From Oidiodendron maius Zn (taxonomy: Eukaryota > Ascomycota > Leotiomycetes > Myxotrichaceae): 64,000 nt of DNA. Shown here in pieces: positions 24,057 through 34,971 of the stretch (position 1 is its first letter; every line of letters starts with the position of its first letter). The notes under the pieces were generated by a model, which saw nothing but the letters and a program-made list of their open reading frames with translations, had not been told where the DNA came from and searched no databases. The DNA lies in the NCBI GenBank assembly GCA_000827325.1, contig KN832871.1, positions 1,922,001 to 1,986,000 of the forward strand. Direction: 5' to 3'. The position numbers and the translations under genes were made by a program.

Positions 24057-25416
24057 TCAAAAAAGAGCTAATCCATTCGGCGGGCTGGCCACGCCACCGG
24101 GCACGTTGCAAACCTTACTTGTGAAGAAGAAGCTCCAACGATTCTCCTTTTTGCACTGATCAGCTACCTTTTCTAGGTCGAAGAGCTCGCCGATTGGCAT
24201 TCCCCAACCGGCTAGGATGACTTCATGCATGGCATAAGATTCTTTCGATGCTGTTATTTGTTAGAGGTTGGTATCATTGCGATTAGTATGAGAGAGCTGA
24301 AATGAGTCTAGAATAGCATTAAGAGAGAAAAGGACAGGGGACGTACGCCAACATTCAAAACTCGGCTGGTCTCCAGCAACAGCAGAGAAGTTCTCCCATA
24401 ACCACCGCAGGACTCCTTCACTCTGTTCCACCCCACCGAACGAATGGGGAATATTATCTTTCACTGTAGTCAGTTCTTCCTCGCTTTTTTCATTCTGAGC
24501 TACTAGGAATCCTATACACCTGTCAAATAGTTTTCGGAAAAGAAGCCCGTAACATAAATGCAGAAGAACGTACCTGAACGAATGAATAAAATATCTCCAA
24601 ATTTAACCACGGTCCCCTGTGCTTCTATAACGGCTTGCAATTGCTCCAGTGTGATGGAATCACGCTTAAACGGGTCATACGGAACAGGTGGGTTTTGAGC
24701 CAGTCTCCAGGAGTGGAAATCGAGGAGGATTCCTCGCCCGACAATACCTTGCTCCGCCATTGCTATATCATTATTATCAGGTTATCTCCTTCCATGCAGT
24801 CAAACTCAATCTCTGAAGAAGCAGAGATTATGACCAACCTTGAATACCCAATCTCTCACTCCCAGGATCTTTCGTCCTATTCCCCGGCTTAAAACCAGGG
24901 CCATGGAAATCCTCTAACGTAGCCCCATTGTAAAACCTTTCCAACCCACCCCCCAAAGTCAGCATCTCCTTACTCGTTCTCACGTGCTATCTCTATCAAA
25001 TCGGGTCTCTTGCGGCGTACATACCTCTCCTCCTTCTGATACCCATAATGCCTCAGCCCATCCCACTGGCTACTGCCCTGCGTATTAAAAGTCCAGATAT
25101 CATCATTCACGATCCTCGGCGCCTTGTGGATCAGCTCCTGGTGGAAGGCCGCACGGGCGAAGTACGCCTTGTCGGCACTCGTGTGCACCGTCAGCGGAGC
25201 ATCCGTCGAGACGCGCGCCCCGGTGCGGATCTCCTGGGCAGCAGCGGCGAGGACACGGGTTGGCGTCAGGCGGTTCAGTGTACCTAGCTCATCATGGGAG
25301 CCGTAGAGACCCCAGGCGGAAAAGAAGGGGTCTCCGGTCCTAAGGGGGAGGGCGGAGAAGGGGGGGATGCCATTGGAGTTTCGGGGGATGGGTGGCGCGG
25401 GGTCGGCGGAGGGCAT
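24057..25416 (-). CDS. Cyclase-family (kynurenine formamidase-like) hydrolase
   Basis: CDS is complement(24057..24250, 24347..24511, 24574..24762, 24839..24936, 25025..25416), 345 residues, four introns. The family (Pfam 'Cyclase', PF04199) holds metal-dependent hydrolases, including bacterial kynurenine formamidase and many fungal proteins of unknown substrate. Visible family segments are PFFSAWGLYGSHDELGTLNR near the start, FNTQGSSQWDGLRHYGYQ (the likely counterpart of the metal-binding loop), GRGILLDF, GDILFIRSGF and the C-terminal stretch EVILAGWGMPIGELFDLE. All exon joins restore the frame, including the acceptor GTGTATAG chosen over an earlier CAG that would give a stop. I start at the ATG at 25416. 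Located downstream of the catalase on the same strand. Cytosolic location and substrate are not shown. Confidence 0.88.
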
Positions 25417-25816
25417 TGCTGCTGGTGCGGTAGACTGGATGGGGAAGAAATGGGTAAAATGAGTTTGTCGGTTAGGCAATCAATAGATCGTGAACTTGTG
25501 AGACTGGGATGCGCGTTGGGTTTATATAATATCATGTTCTATATTAGGTACGACCGTGAGGTGGGGAATAGAGTGGGGGAGCGCGGGGCAGAAGCGGCCG
25601 AGGACGAGATACAGAACGAGATACCGAACACAACAGTCACCGTCACGTTAACTGTCTCTCATTTTACGGGGTGTCAAAGGTCCAATAGCGTTAATATGTA
25701 TTCTGCGTCTAGCGGTCAGACCAGCAACTTTTCGGGCTTATTGACCAATTATTACTTTTTGGGCGCCCCCCCCCCTTTTTCAATATTGCTTTTTTTGTCT
25801 AGCGAACATCGTGTAT
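25417..25816. other. Intergenic region between catalase and cyclase genes
   Basis: About 400 bp holding the catalase 3'UTR and the cyclase promoter, with a C-run followed by a T-run near 25766-25780. No gene is visible. Confidence 0.5.
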
Positions 25817-27374
25817 CTAGAGGCTACTCTTGGTTGGAGATGCCAGCTTCTCCGTCGCCGCAGCAATCCTCGCGCCGAGGTCTTTGTCAACCTTAGAGAA
25901 CATGTCGTAGGTGCGCTTACGAGTATCATCTTTCGCAGCTTTCAAGTGGCCAGAGACGTTGCCGATGAAATTGTCCTGTTGGCCAGCCTGTCTTCCTAGC
26001 ACGTCCCAGAGTCCTTTGGCTTGGACGTAATCCTCAGAGGTAACCTCTGACAAGAAGGAGACGGCTGCACCGGCCCATTTCTCGTGGTCATTGGTCACCT
26101 TGACCGGCTTGTAGGTGAGCTTACGGTACGAGGACGGATAGTTGGGGTTTGCGCCATAGTTGCCATTGACAGCCATGCTGCCATCACGATGGAACGGGTT
26201 GAAGGCTTTGAGAGGGGCGTTCACAGGGATCTGTTGATAGTTGACGCCTAGGCGGTGGCGGTGGGTATCGGGGTACGAGAAAAGGCGAGATTGGAGGACG
26301 GGATCGGCAGAGGGCTCGACGCCAGGGACAAGGTGAGATGGGGAGAAGGCAACTTGCTCAATCTCGGCAAAGTAGTTCTCCACGTTCTTGTTCAGTGTGA
26401 GTTTGCCGAATGGCCGCAGAGGGACCTCCTTCTGGGGCCAGACTTTGGTTAGGTCAAAGATGTTCCAGCGGAATTTCTCGGCCTGCTCAGGAGAGAGAAC
26501 CTGCACGTAGACAGTCCAGGATGGGTGCTCGCCTCTCTGGATTGCCTCGAAGAGATCCTGGGTGTTCCAGTCTGGGTTCTCAGATGCCAGCTTACCAGCC
26601 TCAGCATTGGTCAGAGTCTTGCTTCCCTGGTCAGTCTTCAGGTGGATCTGAACGTAGTTGATGGTTCCGTCCGGCTTGGTCCACTTGTGGGTGTGGCCTG
26701 AGTAGCCATTCATGTGTCTGTACGAGTATGGGGTACCACGGTCGCTGAAGAGGTGCATGACCTGGTGAATGGCCTCTTGGTGGGTAGAGAGGTAGTCCCA
26801 GAACATTGTGGCATCTTTCAAATTGGTCTGCGGGTTGCGCTTCTGGGTATGGATGAACAAGGGAAACTTGGTTGGGTCGCGGAGGAAGAAGATGGGAGTG
26901 TTGTTATAGACCCAGTCCCAGTTCCCCTCTTGGGTGTAGAACTTGATTGCAAACCCTCTTGGGTCGCGGGCAGTGTCTGCGGAGCCCTTTTCACCACCGA
27001 CAGTCGAGAATCGCACCACGGCAGGGGTCTTCTTGCCAACACCGGTCAACATATCAACCTGGGTGATATCGCTGATGTCGTGTGTGACCACGAAATCTGC
27101 ACTAATGGTCAGCATCGATCAAGAGTGGGCCACGCTCACTCATCATACCTCCATATGCACCAGCTCCCTTGGCATGGACAACACGCTCGGGGATTCGCTC
27201 ACGATCGAAATGAGCGAGCAGATCGATCAGGTGGAAATCCTGGAGCAGGAGAGGGCCATTCTGGCCGACCCTCTGGAACTCCTCTGGGTGTGGAATAGGA
27301 GCACCGTTGGAAGCCGTGTACACGGGCTGCTCGGCATACTTGAAGGTCGAGGCTGGCTTATCGTCGGCAACCAT
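25817..27374 (-). CDS. Small-subunit haem catalase
   Basis: CDS is complement(25817..27096, 27149..27374), 501 residues, one 52-nt intron. It converts hydrogen peroxide to water and oxygen. Haem catalase hallmarks are the distal His in VVTHDISDIT, the distal segment VRFSTVGGEKGSADTARDPR, the NADPH/haem region NWDWVYNNTPIFFLRDP, and the proximal haem-ligand Tyr in RLFSYPDTHRHRLG. About 500 residues is the small-subunit (clade 3) size. No signal peptide is present, so it is intracellular. The C-terminus is KSSL, at best a weak type 1 peroxisome signal, so location is open between cytosol and peroxisome. A TATA-like element lies about 160 bp upstream. Confidence 0.95.
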
Positions 27375-27530
27375 TATTGCTTTTTGAAGGATAGAATGGA
27401 ATGGGCAGGGCGTGGATTGACTAGAGGGTAGACAGTTGGTGCAATTGCGGTAGTGTAGATGGGATAGACGGGGGAGAGGAGCATCAGCACGTCCAGAACA
27501 GCCGGGAGGAGGGGGAGTGTTTGTGTGAGC

Positions 27531-27540
27531 TTTATATAAA
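27531..27540 (-). promoter_or_regulatory. TATA-like element of the catalase gene
   Basis: TTTATATAAA, its own reverse complement, lies 157 bases upstream of the catalase start codon, a plausible TATA position given a leader of about 120 bases. Confidence 0.45.
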
Positions 27541-27583
27541 AGAGAGACAGCGCGGGGGATAACGGTCGATTGTGGGGCAGTAG

Positions 27584-27588
27584 CCAAT
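27584..27588 (+). promoter_or_regulatory. CCAAT box upstream of the catalase
   Basis: GCCAATCAG, about 50 bases beyond the TATA-like element. In fungi the CCAAT-binding complex regulates redox genes, so a role at a catalase promoter is plausible. The short motif alone is weak evidence. Confidence 0.3.
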
Positions 27589-28392
27589 CAGCATGGGGAT
27601 GTTAGCAATGGAAGAGGTAATGATGCCCTGCGTACTGCCGTCCATCCCAAACATTCGTGTACAATGTCAGACATGGCGTGAGGCACACCGCGATTTCAAT
27701 TCTGGTGCTGTCATGTCAGGTCTCAGTCCATTCTTCCGTCTGGATATGGCAGGCCGAGGTCGAGACCGACGGTGGCATCCGCCGCCATGATACAATTGCC
27801 CGCGCGATGTGGACATCTCCGGCCTCCGAGGGAGCAAGGCACACAAGCATGATTCCATCCACGACGCGTCTTACCACTGTGTTTTCTTCTGCCGAGGCGC
27901 TCACCGCATCGATGCACAAGGGAGAACTGCATATCGCCTCGGAGTTGCGATTTGAAGGTGGGGGAGGGAGGCGTGATCACGTGCTCTCGTGTCTCGCCGG
28001 GCCAGACGGGAATACTAGAATGGAAAGGCCGGATTTCCCAGGGGCAGGTCGACTGACCCTCTTATCCATGGAAGCAAAGACAGGTCCTCGTCCGACTGGT
28101 ATGGGCGCCTCGTTTGGTCCGAATAGGCGCAGCAGCGAAGCAGAAGATGATGTGAATATATTACGATTGTTATGCTCCGTGGCTCTAAAATCTCTGCCTC
28201 TGATTGACCCTCCATATCCGTACGACCATGCGCATTCAAACATTGTCATGATATCACCTCGCCTCCCATCGCTGAATGAGAAGGATATCCAGGACGGCGA
28301 GAATTCTCGGTCCCAGCACTGCTCCTTGATATGCTCCAGTTGGCCCTGCCCTAATGGTAACCGTGGTGGTGGTACAAGCTGTTGCCAGCGTC

Positions 28393-29190
28393 TTACGAGT
28401 CCTGCTGCACCGTTTGCTGCCTCCTGTTAGCCCATGTCTAATATGCATCGGCTTCACCAAATCTAGGCCACAATGGCATGGCTAAGCACTTACCACAAGC
28501 CAGTCCATCCCTTCGTCGACACCCCGTCCGTCAACGGCACTACATGCCACGATACTCCAGTTTCGGTCTCTCAACTCTCCCAGCCTTAACGCCTCACTGA
28601 TCTCGCCGGCGCCTTTAGCTCCCGGCTGATCCTGTTTGTTGGCAAACACCAGAAGTGCCGCATCTTTCAGCTCATCCTCGTTCAACATAGCTGCGAGTTC
28701 TTCTGAGGCAGTACCCAATCGGTCGATATCGGTTGAGTCGATCACGAAGATCACAGCAGCAGTGTTAGCATAGTAACACCGCCAATAAGGTCGGATAGAT
28801 GTTTGTCCACCGAGATCCTGCATGCCATGATCAGCTAGCATCGACAGACAAAGGAGGAAGACACGGAAAGGGGCTAGCATACCCAGACGTTGAAGTTGAG
28901 GTTCTTGTACGTGACTGACTCAACGTTGAATCCTATAGTAGGTATTGTCGTAACCACCTCTCCAATCTATATCTTGATCAGTATTGACCCCTCTCATCCG
29001 TCTCCAGCAGTCGAGGTGGCGTACCTTCAATCGATAGAGCAGCGTTGTCTTCCCGGCATTATCCTGGGCGCCACGGATTAGTTTAGAGTCCATAAGACCA
29101 GGGAGGCTCAAATACCAATCCCAAGATCAATATCCTGATCTCTTTCTTCGCCCACAGCAACCCCGACAACCACGACATGCCGGCACCCAT
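28393..29190 (-). CDS. arl1: ADP-ribosylation factor-like GTPase Arl1
   Basis: CDS is complement(28393..28416, 28494..28817, 28883..28966, 29025..29063, 29116..29190), 181 residues, the usual Arl1 length, with four introns. Arl1 is a small GTPase of the trans-Golgi that recruits GRIP-domain golgins. The start MGAGMSWL has Gly2 for N-myristoylation. The P-loop GLDNAGKT spans the first splice; switch 1 is [10 protein letters not shown], switch 2 [13 protein letters not shown], the base-recognition motif NKQD, and CSA lies near the end. The last exon has only eight codons (QTVQQDS and stop), found because it restores the conserved QTV tail; reading into the intron would give VSA. Most of the identity is to Arl1 rather than Arf1 ([19 protein letters not shown]). 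Confidence 0.95.
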
Positions 29191-29671
29191 TCTGTTGGCC
29201 GTTCCTGAGCGCTTCTCTGGCCTCCCCTTTCTTTCCAAGAATATTTCTCTCTCAGGCACGTAGTTCCAAGGTCGTAGCACCTCGCGCGTGTCGATAGTGA
29301 CGCAAGATATCTTGCCGCGCACTTCCGCAAGTTCGTCTGTTCTCTGAAGCTCACGTTTCGCCGCAGTGGAGTTACGACTTCTTGTATGTCCTTTGAAATC
29401 AAGCTCTCGCTTCTCCTGCACAGCGCAGGCCGTCCGTAGCCTCACTCGCCAAATTGTTCGGGTGCCCCGGTCCCGTTTGAGCTAACCGGACTTGGGGCTA
29501 GTATAGTACCACCGTCGGTGATTTGTCATTTGTTACTAACATTTATTGCAGCCTGAGGAAGAGAGGGCAAGCAAGCCCTCATTCGAAAATCGGGCCAAGC
29601 GAGAAAACGGAAGTTCTTCAACCCTACGACAGATCAACCAAAGAACCTCGACACCACGACATTCCGTCACG
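29191..29671. promoter_or_regulatory. Shared divergent promoter of arl1 and rpl39
   Basis: Only 481 bp separate the two start codons, so the genes share this control region. It includes a TTACTAAC...TTGCAG sequence near 29533-29551 that resembles the end of a leader intron of rpl39. Confidence 0.5.
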
Positions 29672-30127
29672 ATGCCGGTATGTACATTTCCTCTTTACCT
29701 GTTTACTACAGAGACTTGATAGAGTTGAGACTGGATGATTGAGCTGCGGACCGAGCGCTGTGGGGGAGAGAGATGCAATGGCAAGAGGATATCTTCAAAC
29801 AGCGAGACATTCTGCCTTGGACTCGCTGGCCGGGAACTATGTTGCAACCGATTATCGCAGGATGCTGACGTACCATTTTCACAGAGCCACAAGTCTTTCC
29901 GGACGAAGCAGAAGCTGGCGAAAGCCCAGAAGCAGAACAGACCCATCCCTCAATGGATCCGACTGAGGACTGGTAACACCATCCGGTACGAATCACACAT
30001 CCACACCTAGCTTGTTCTCTATTTGGCGGGCAGCCTAGCGACGAGTGTGAAGCACAGTAATTAACGTGACGAATGTAGATACAACGCCAAGAGGAGGCAC
30101 TGGCGCAAGACCCGCATCGGTATCTAG
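29672..30127 (+). CDS. rpl39: 60S ribosomal protein eL39
   Basis: CDS is join(29672..29677, 29885..29985, 30079..30127), 51 residues, exactly the family length. The protein sits near the exit of the large-subunit peptide tunnel. The first coding exon is just ATG CCG; the joined start is [20 protein letters not shown] and the tail [11 protein letters not shown], both diagnostic. The introns are 207 and 93 nt, the first the longest in the window, a common trait of ribosomal protein genes that may help regulation. Divergent from arl1. Confidence 0.97.
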
Positions 30128-31460
30128 ACAACTCGACCGAAAACCTCAAAAACCCTCCCTCGAACTCACCATCCTCTATCTTCTCTACCCGGCCCTCGAC
30201 CTCCTCTTCTACGAAACCTATCTCGTACTTATGGAGTTGCCGGGGCGTGCTTGAGTTGCCCAGGATGTGGTGGGTGGGATCTTGCATTGGTTGGAAATGG
30301 GAGGAAGGGGCTCTTCTTTCTCATGAGGGTTGATGGCGTACCTTGATTTTGGGAATGTCTGCTGGCAATCAATAAATAAATTGCTGCTTTCCTCAATTGC
30401 TGAGTTGCTGCTAGGACCGTGATGTGATATCTCGTTTCGACTGATAATCAGCCTTGATTGAGCTTGGCTTGTCCAATATCACCTTTACTCTGTGATGGGA
30501 GGTCTTCGAACGGCGAGAAGAATGGTCCATTTGTTCACACGATACACTCGCCTTTATTTTGACGTATAGACCAATTGGAGGGTGAGAATAGGTAGGCATG
30601 TGGACTGTATATGTGTAGACCGTGTCTTCTTTTCTCTCGCTTGGGGGCTAGCCATACCATCACAGCATGCAAGTCCTAACTATAGGGAGTGAATATAGTA
30701 TCCGTCTTCTTCCCCTCCCATATGCGTAAACCATATCTAGCGCAATGGCATAAGTGCGGTTCAGTTAGAACGCCCTTCAAGGTGAGGTACGATAAATTTG
30801 CGATAGAAATATCGAACGTCCCTTGTTATCTTAATTGATCCATCTTCCTATCTGTCCTTTACCCAGCGCGTAACGTACCAAAAATAAATAAATAAATAAC
30901 AAGATCACAGTTGCCGAAGTGTGTGGGATTGGGCAAGTCTCATGATTCGCGCTAGGAGTGATGCTGCGCAGATACAGCTGGACCTCGCAGTACGGAGAAT
31001 ACATGAAAATATATAATTTTGACTTCATCTACGTTATAAGGGAGTCTCAGGTTGTAGGCTTGGTAGCGCGGTCTTATATAAGCACAGTCCACTTAGCAAA
31101 GGAGAGAAGGCTAGAAAAGCATGTATAATTTTGTACTGCCTAGGTATCTACGGATCGAGGTCTATGGGTGAATCCAATGAAGGAAAACACTCCGGAGCTC
31201 CTCCTATAGAAGCAGTTCGGATACCGTAACTCCATGCCAACCGGCCGCAGTATAATGAGATTCTTATGCTAGAGTAGACCGCAATCCCCACGTGATGAAC
31301 GAGAGAGCCATAGCGGAAATAGGAAGTAAAAACACCGATATGTATGCATCGTAGAAGAGGAGAATGTCATAGAAAGACGATCTCGTGGGCAAGTCGAGGC
31401 ATATTAAGACGAAGACCGGTCCATGCAGTACGATGCACATTAAACATGCGCTCTCTGTAT
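30128..31460. other. Convergent intergenic region
   Basis: About 1.3 kb between the 3' ends of rpl39 and skp1. AT-rich with a short AATA run near 30880-30900. I see no gene or RNA. Confidence 0.5.
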
Positions 31461-32166
31461 CTAGCGATCTTCAGCCCACTCGTTCTCGCGGCGGATCTGC
31501 TCCTCCTCCTCAGGAGTGAAGTCGTTGGTAATGTTGAAGGTCTTACGGATCTCCTCGGGAGACTTGCCCTTGATCATGTTGGCGACTGTCTTGCATCCTA
31601 CGTCAAGGAGGGGCTTGATGTCGAGGTAGTTCGAGGCCTGGCAGCGACGGTTAGTGCGAGAGGGCCTTGAGAGGGAATGAGGGACCTACCAAGATGATTT
31701 CGAAGAGCATCTCTTGGTCAACTTGCATGAACTTCTGGTCCCACTCCTCGATGTCAGTGGTCTTCTTGCGCGAGTCGGAATCATCGTCCTGGGCGGGTTG
31801 GGGATCGTTCTTGTGGTGCTCGCACCATTCGATGACCTTCTTCAGGACCGACTCGTTGACCTGGGTAGTGAAGTGTTAGCCACTAGAGTAGGCTGGAGCG
31901 GCGCACCACTTGGGAGACTAAAGTCCAAGAGCTTGAGGGAACCTACGTTGGGAATCGGGACTGCAGTGGAGATAGCCTCATCGCCGAGATCCTCCATCAT
32001 ATTCTTGATGAGCATGGAGCGCTCGGCAACCTGTCGGTCTATTTGTAGGGTGGCGCGTTAGAACTCTCGCCAGGATGAGGAGGGGGGAAGAGTAAGCCAT
32101 ACCAACATCGATGGAGACACCATCATTGGACTGGAGGGTGATGATGGATGACTTCTCGGCTGCCAT
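31461..32166 (-). CDS. skp1: SCF ubiquitin ligase adaptor Skp1 (SconC)
   Basis: CDS is complement(31461..31637, 31690..31860, 31947..32038, 32103..32166), 167 residues, three introns. Skp1 links F-box proteins to cullin Cul1 in SCF ligases, and also serves kinetochore and other complexes. The N-terminal BTB/POZ-like half begins [16 protein letters not shown] and continues [14 protein letters not shown]. An acidic loop follows ([15 protein letters not shown]), then the F-box-binding C-terminal helices: [52 protein letters not shown] and the end [19 protein letters not shown]. These are near-invariant in the family. In filamentous fungi SconC takes part in sulfur repression with an F-box partner. 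Confidence 0.96.
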
Positions 32167-33213
32167 GGTGCAATACGATTAAGGGCTGGGAGCGTAGAGG
32201 AGAGAGAGGTGGAATGGGTTCTGGAATGGAGAAGAGAGAGGATGTGGGCTGGGTTGAGTTGGAGTTGAGGGTGGATGTTGGTGGTGGAAAGATGCAGAAG
32301 GTGCCAGTTGCGAAGTGGACGAAGCGGCGGAGCTTTGGTGGTTGCGGTCGCCTTTTATCTTAGCGCGTGGAGGCAGAGATGGTGAGCTCGTCCAACCGCG
32401 GACAAAGGCAGTCGAGTGGATACGAAGGGGAGATGAGTTCCTTGATGAGGATGTTGCCAATCAGTGAATCATATATATATACCTCCCACCTGCTCTCCTC
32501 CCTTTTCTATCTACTGGTGCCTTTGCTACAATCAGCATTCATCATGGCCGCTAACCGAGCCCCAGGCAGATGGGGGGCTTCAGCCTTGTCGCCGTTCTCG
32601 GCTCAGGAATGTGTATGAGCCATGGCGTGCGCCGCCTGAAGAGACCCCGGCGCAGAGGCAGGCAGCATTATAGGGGGTCCCCGTTCTGCCTGTCTCCCTC
32701 TCCAGGGTACGCGTGCAGCGGGAGTCTCTCTCTGCGCGAGGGATATAAATCGATGATCGCGCGGGGCAGCAGAGGAGAAGGGAACGCACCGTCTGACCCA
32801 CAGCTCGCTATGGGATGACATCCAGATTACATAAACAGCATTTTTTAACAACCCAGTTTTCGGTACCTCAGGCAGCGACATGTATTGCATAAATGCACGT
32901 GATCACTTGTGCACCGCATGCAGCCATACACAATCTCGCCTGACCCTGCCATGTTACAGTAACACGCGGCCAGAACGGCCAGAACGGCCAGAACACCCAC
33001 GCCCCGGTTATCTGCTTACAGCTCCAGTATCCCTGAAGGGGAAACGCGATAATTCCTGCTTGATCGTCCTCCTCTTCTGATTTTACGTGCCCACCACCTC
33101 CCGCCGTCCATCCTCCTCTCCTTCTCCATTCTCCCATGCAAATGCTCTCCTCCACCTCGTTGGCGTTGCGTCTGCGCTTCTCCTCGCCCGGCCGCCAGCA
33201 TCCATAGTCCGCC
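32167..33213. promoter_or_regulatory. Divergent promoter region of skp1 and smp3
   Basis: About 1.05 kb between two divergent genes. It contains a CCAAT box (32457-32461), a TA-rich run (32471-32480) and a short tandem repeat. Open frames inside are not convincing. Confidence 0.45.
32968..32994. repeat. Three tandem 9-nt repeats
   Basis: GGCCAGAAC occurs three times head to tail, upstream of smp3. Confidence 0.85.
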
Positions 33214-34971
33214 ATGTGGAGGCGCGCATATCTGTTCCTGGTGCTGGTCCGTCTCTATTTTGCTTTATCGCCGAGCTATCTCCACCCGGATGAGAACTTC
33301 CAAGGTCCGGAGGTCATCGCAGGTATGTAGTTTCTTAACGTCCGCCGAGTGCGAGGCCATTGAGTGTCGCCCTGCCTTCGTTGATCTGTTGAGTCGGCCC
33401 TGTTCTAACTCTTACGCTCAGGCCAAATCTTCAGCTATCCCGTCAAACTGACATGGGAGTTCACCACCGATCACCCCATCCGGAGCGTGTTTCCATTATG
33501 GCCTGTCTACGGTCTGCCAATGCTGCTACTGAAGTGGGTTTGGTTCGAGAACGGGGGCGATGGAGACATTCCGCCTATCGCGGTATTCTGGACATTGCGG
33601 GTGTTGATGTTTGCGCTGAGCTTCGTTCTTGAGGACTGGGCCCTTCACGAGCTGATCCATTCCCCACGGCATCGAAGGGTGGCTGTCACACTAGTTGCTT
33701 CGTCATATGTGACCTGGACCTACCAGACACATACCTTTTCCAATTCCATTGAAACGCTGAGCATCGTCTGGAGTCTGGTCTTGATCCAGCGAATTGTAGA
33801 GAATAAGGCATGACACCGCCCCCTCCCTGACACATGTAACTATCTAATCTTCTATAGCAACGACATCAACCATCTTCTGTCATTGCTTGTGCTCTCCTAG
33901 CATCTGTCGTGGTCTTTGGTATATTCAACCGTATCACTTTCCCCGCCTTCCTCATCATTCCTGGCTTTCGACTTATACCCCATGTCATAAAGAAGTGAGA
34001 ATGCCCTCGATCTCCCCGATTACACCGCTAACGGAAATTGCAGGCCGTGGTCACTTCTTTCTATGGTCCTTTCTGCTCTCTTGACTGCCTTTATAGCCAT
34101 CTATCTTGATACCTCCTTTTACTCGAATCAACCTGTCACCTGGACGACCTTATTCTGCCACCCAATCATAACACCCTTTAATAACATCATGTACAATCTT
34201 TCAACGAGTAATCTTGCGCAACACGGCTTGCACCCATACTACCAACACCTGCTGTTCAACCTACCACAACTAATTGGGCCTGTCGCCATTCTGCTATTCC
34301 TTCAACCACATGTCTCTCTCCGCCTCTACTCTGCAATCTCCGGAGTTGCCGTGCTATCCATATTCCAGCACCAGGAGGCTCGTTTCCTCATCCCCACTGT
34401 ACCGTTATTCTTATCGTCTGTCCAGCTTCCGAGAAATCGTACCAACCTGCGCATCTGGGCCGCGGTATGGATCGTTTTCAATCTCATGTTCGGACTTTTG
34501 ATGGGCACCTACCACCAGGGTGGCATAGTCCCGATGCAAGTCTTTTTAAGCAGACAGCCTGACGCAACAAAAACTATATGGTGGAAGACCTACAGCCCTC
34601 CGATCTGGCTTTTGAATGGGAAGAACGAGGTCTTGGACACCCATGATATAATGGGCATGCCTGGTCCGTCCATGATACGCGAACTTACTGCATTAGCAAC
34701 GTGCCACCTCCCCCCCAAAAAGCAATCGCTGTACTATGAGGAGAAGGAAGGGACATATTTAGTTGCGCCGCTGTCGGCAACTTTTTTGGACAGTTACCTC
34801 GAGAATGACCAACCCTTGAAGTTTCAAGAGGTCTGGAGGTACCAGCAGCATCTAAATCTGGATGATTTAGATTTTGGTGATGACGGCGTCTGGCCTACGC
34901 TTTCTAGGGTAATTGGGAGGAGGGGTCTGGCGGCTTGGAGGGTTACACGGAATTGTACAACAATGATATAG
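33214..34971 (+). CDS. smp3: GPI mannosyltransferase 4 (Smp3/PIG-Z)
   Basis: CDS is join(33214..33322, 33422..33807, 33858..33994, 34044..34971), 519 residues, three introns. Smp3 adds the fourth, side-branch mannose to the GPI anchor precursor in the ER lumen; this step is essential in yeast. It is a multi-pass GT22 enzyme. The luminal motif [11 protein letters not shown] near residue 30 holds the acidic pair of the family; [10 protein letters not shown] and the [20 protein letters not shown] segment are also typical. The second intron appears to begin with GC (AATAAG then GCATGA) and end CTATAG; this joins IVENK to QRHQ in frame. A GT alternative (GTAGAG, 14 bases earlier) would delete conserved residues. 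Cells with defects here lack surface GPI proteins. Confidence 0.9.

Larger units (their letters stand above)
27375..28392. promoter_or_regulatory. Catalase promoter region
   Basis: About 1 kb upstream of the catalase and downstream of arl1. It holds the TATA-like and CCAAT elements listed separately. Open frames on both strands here lack family features. Confidence 0.5.

Noticed and set aside
27593-28460. Frames of up to 257 codons between catalase and arl1
   Set aside because: They partly overlap the antisense of arl1 or lie in the catalase promoter and show no motifs.
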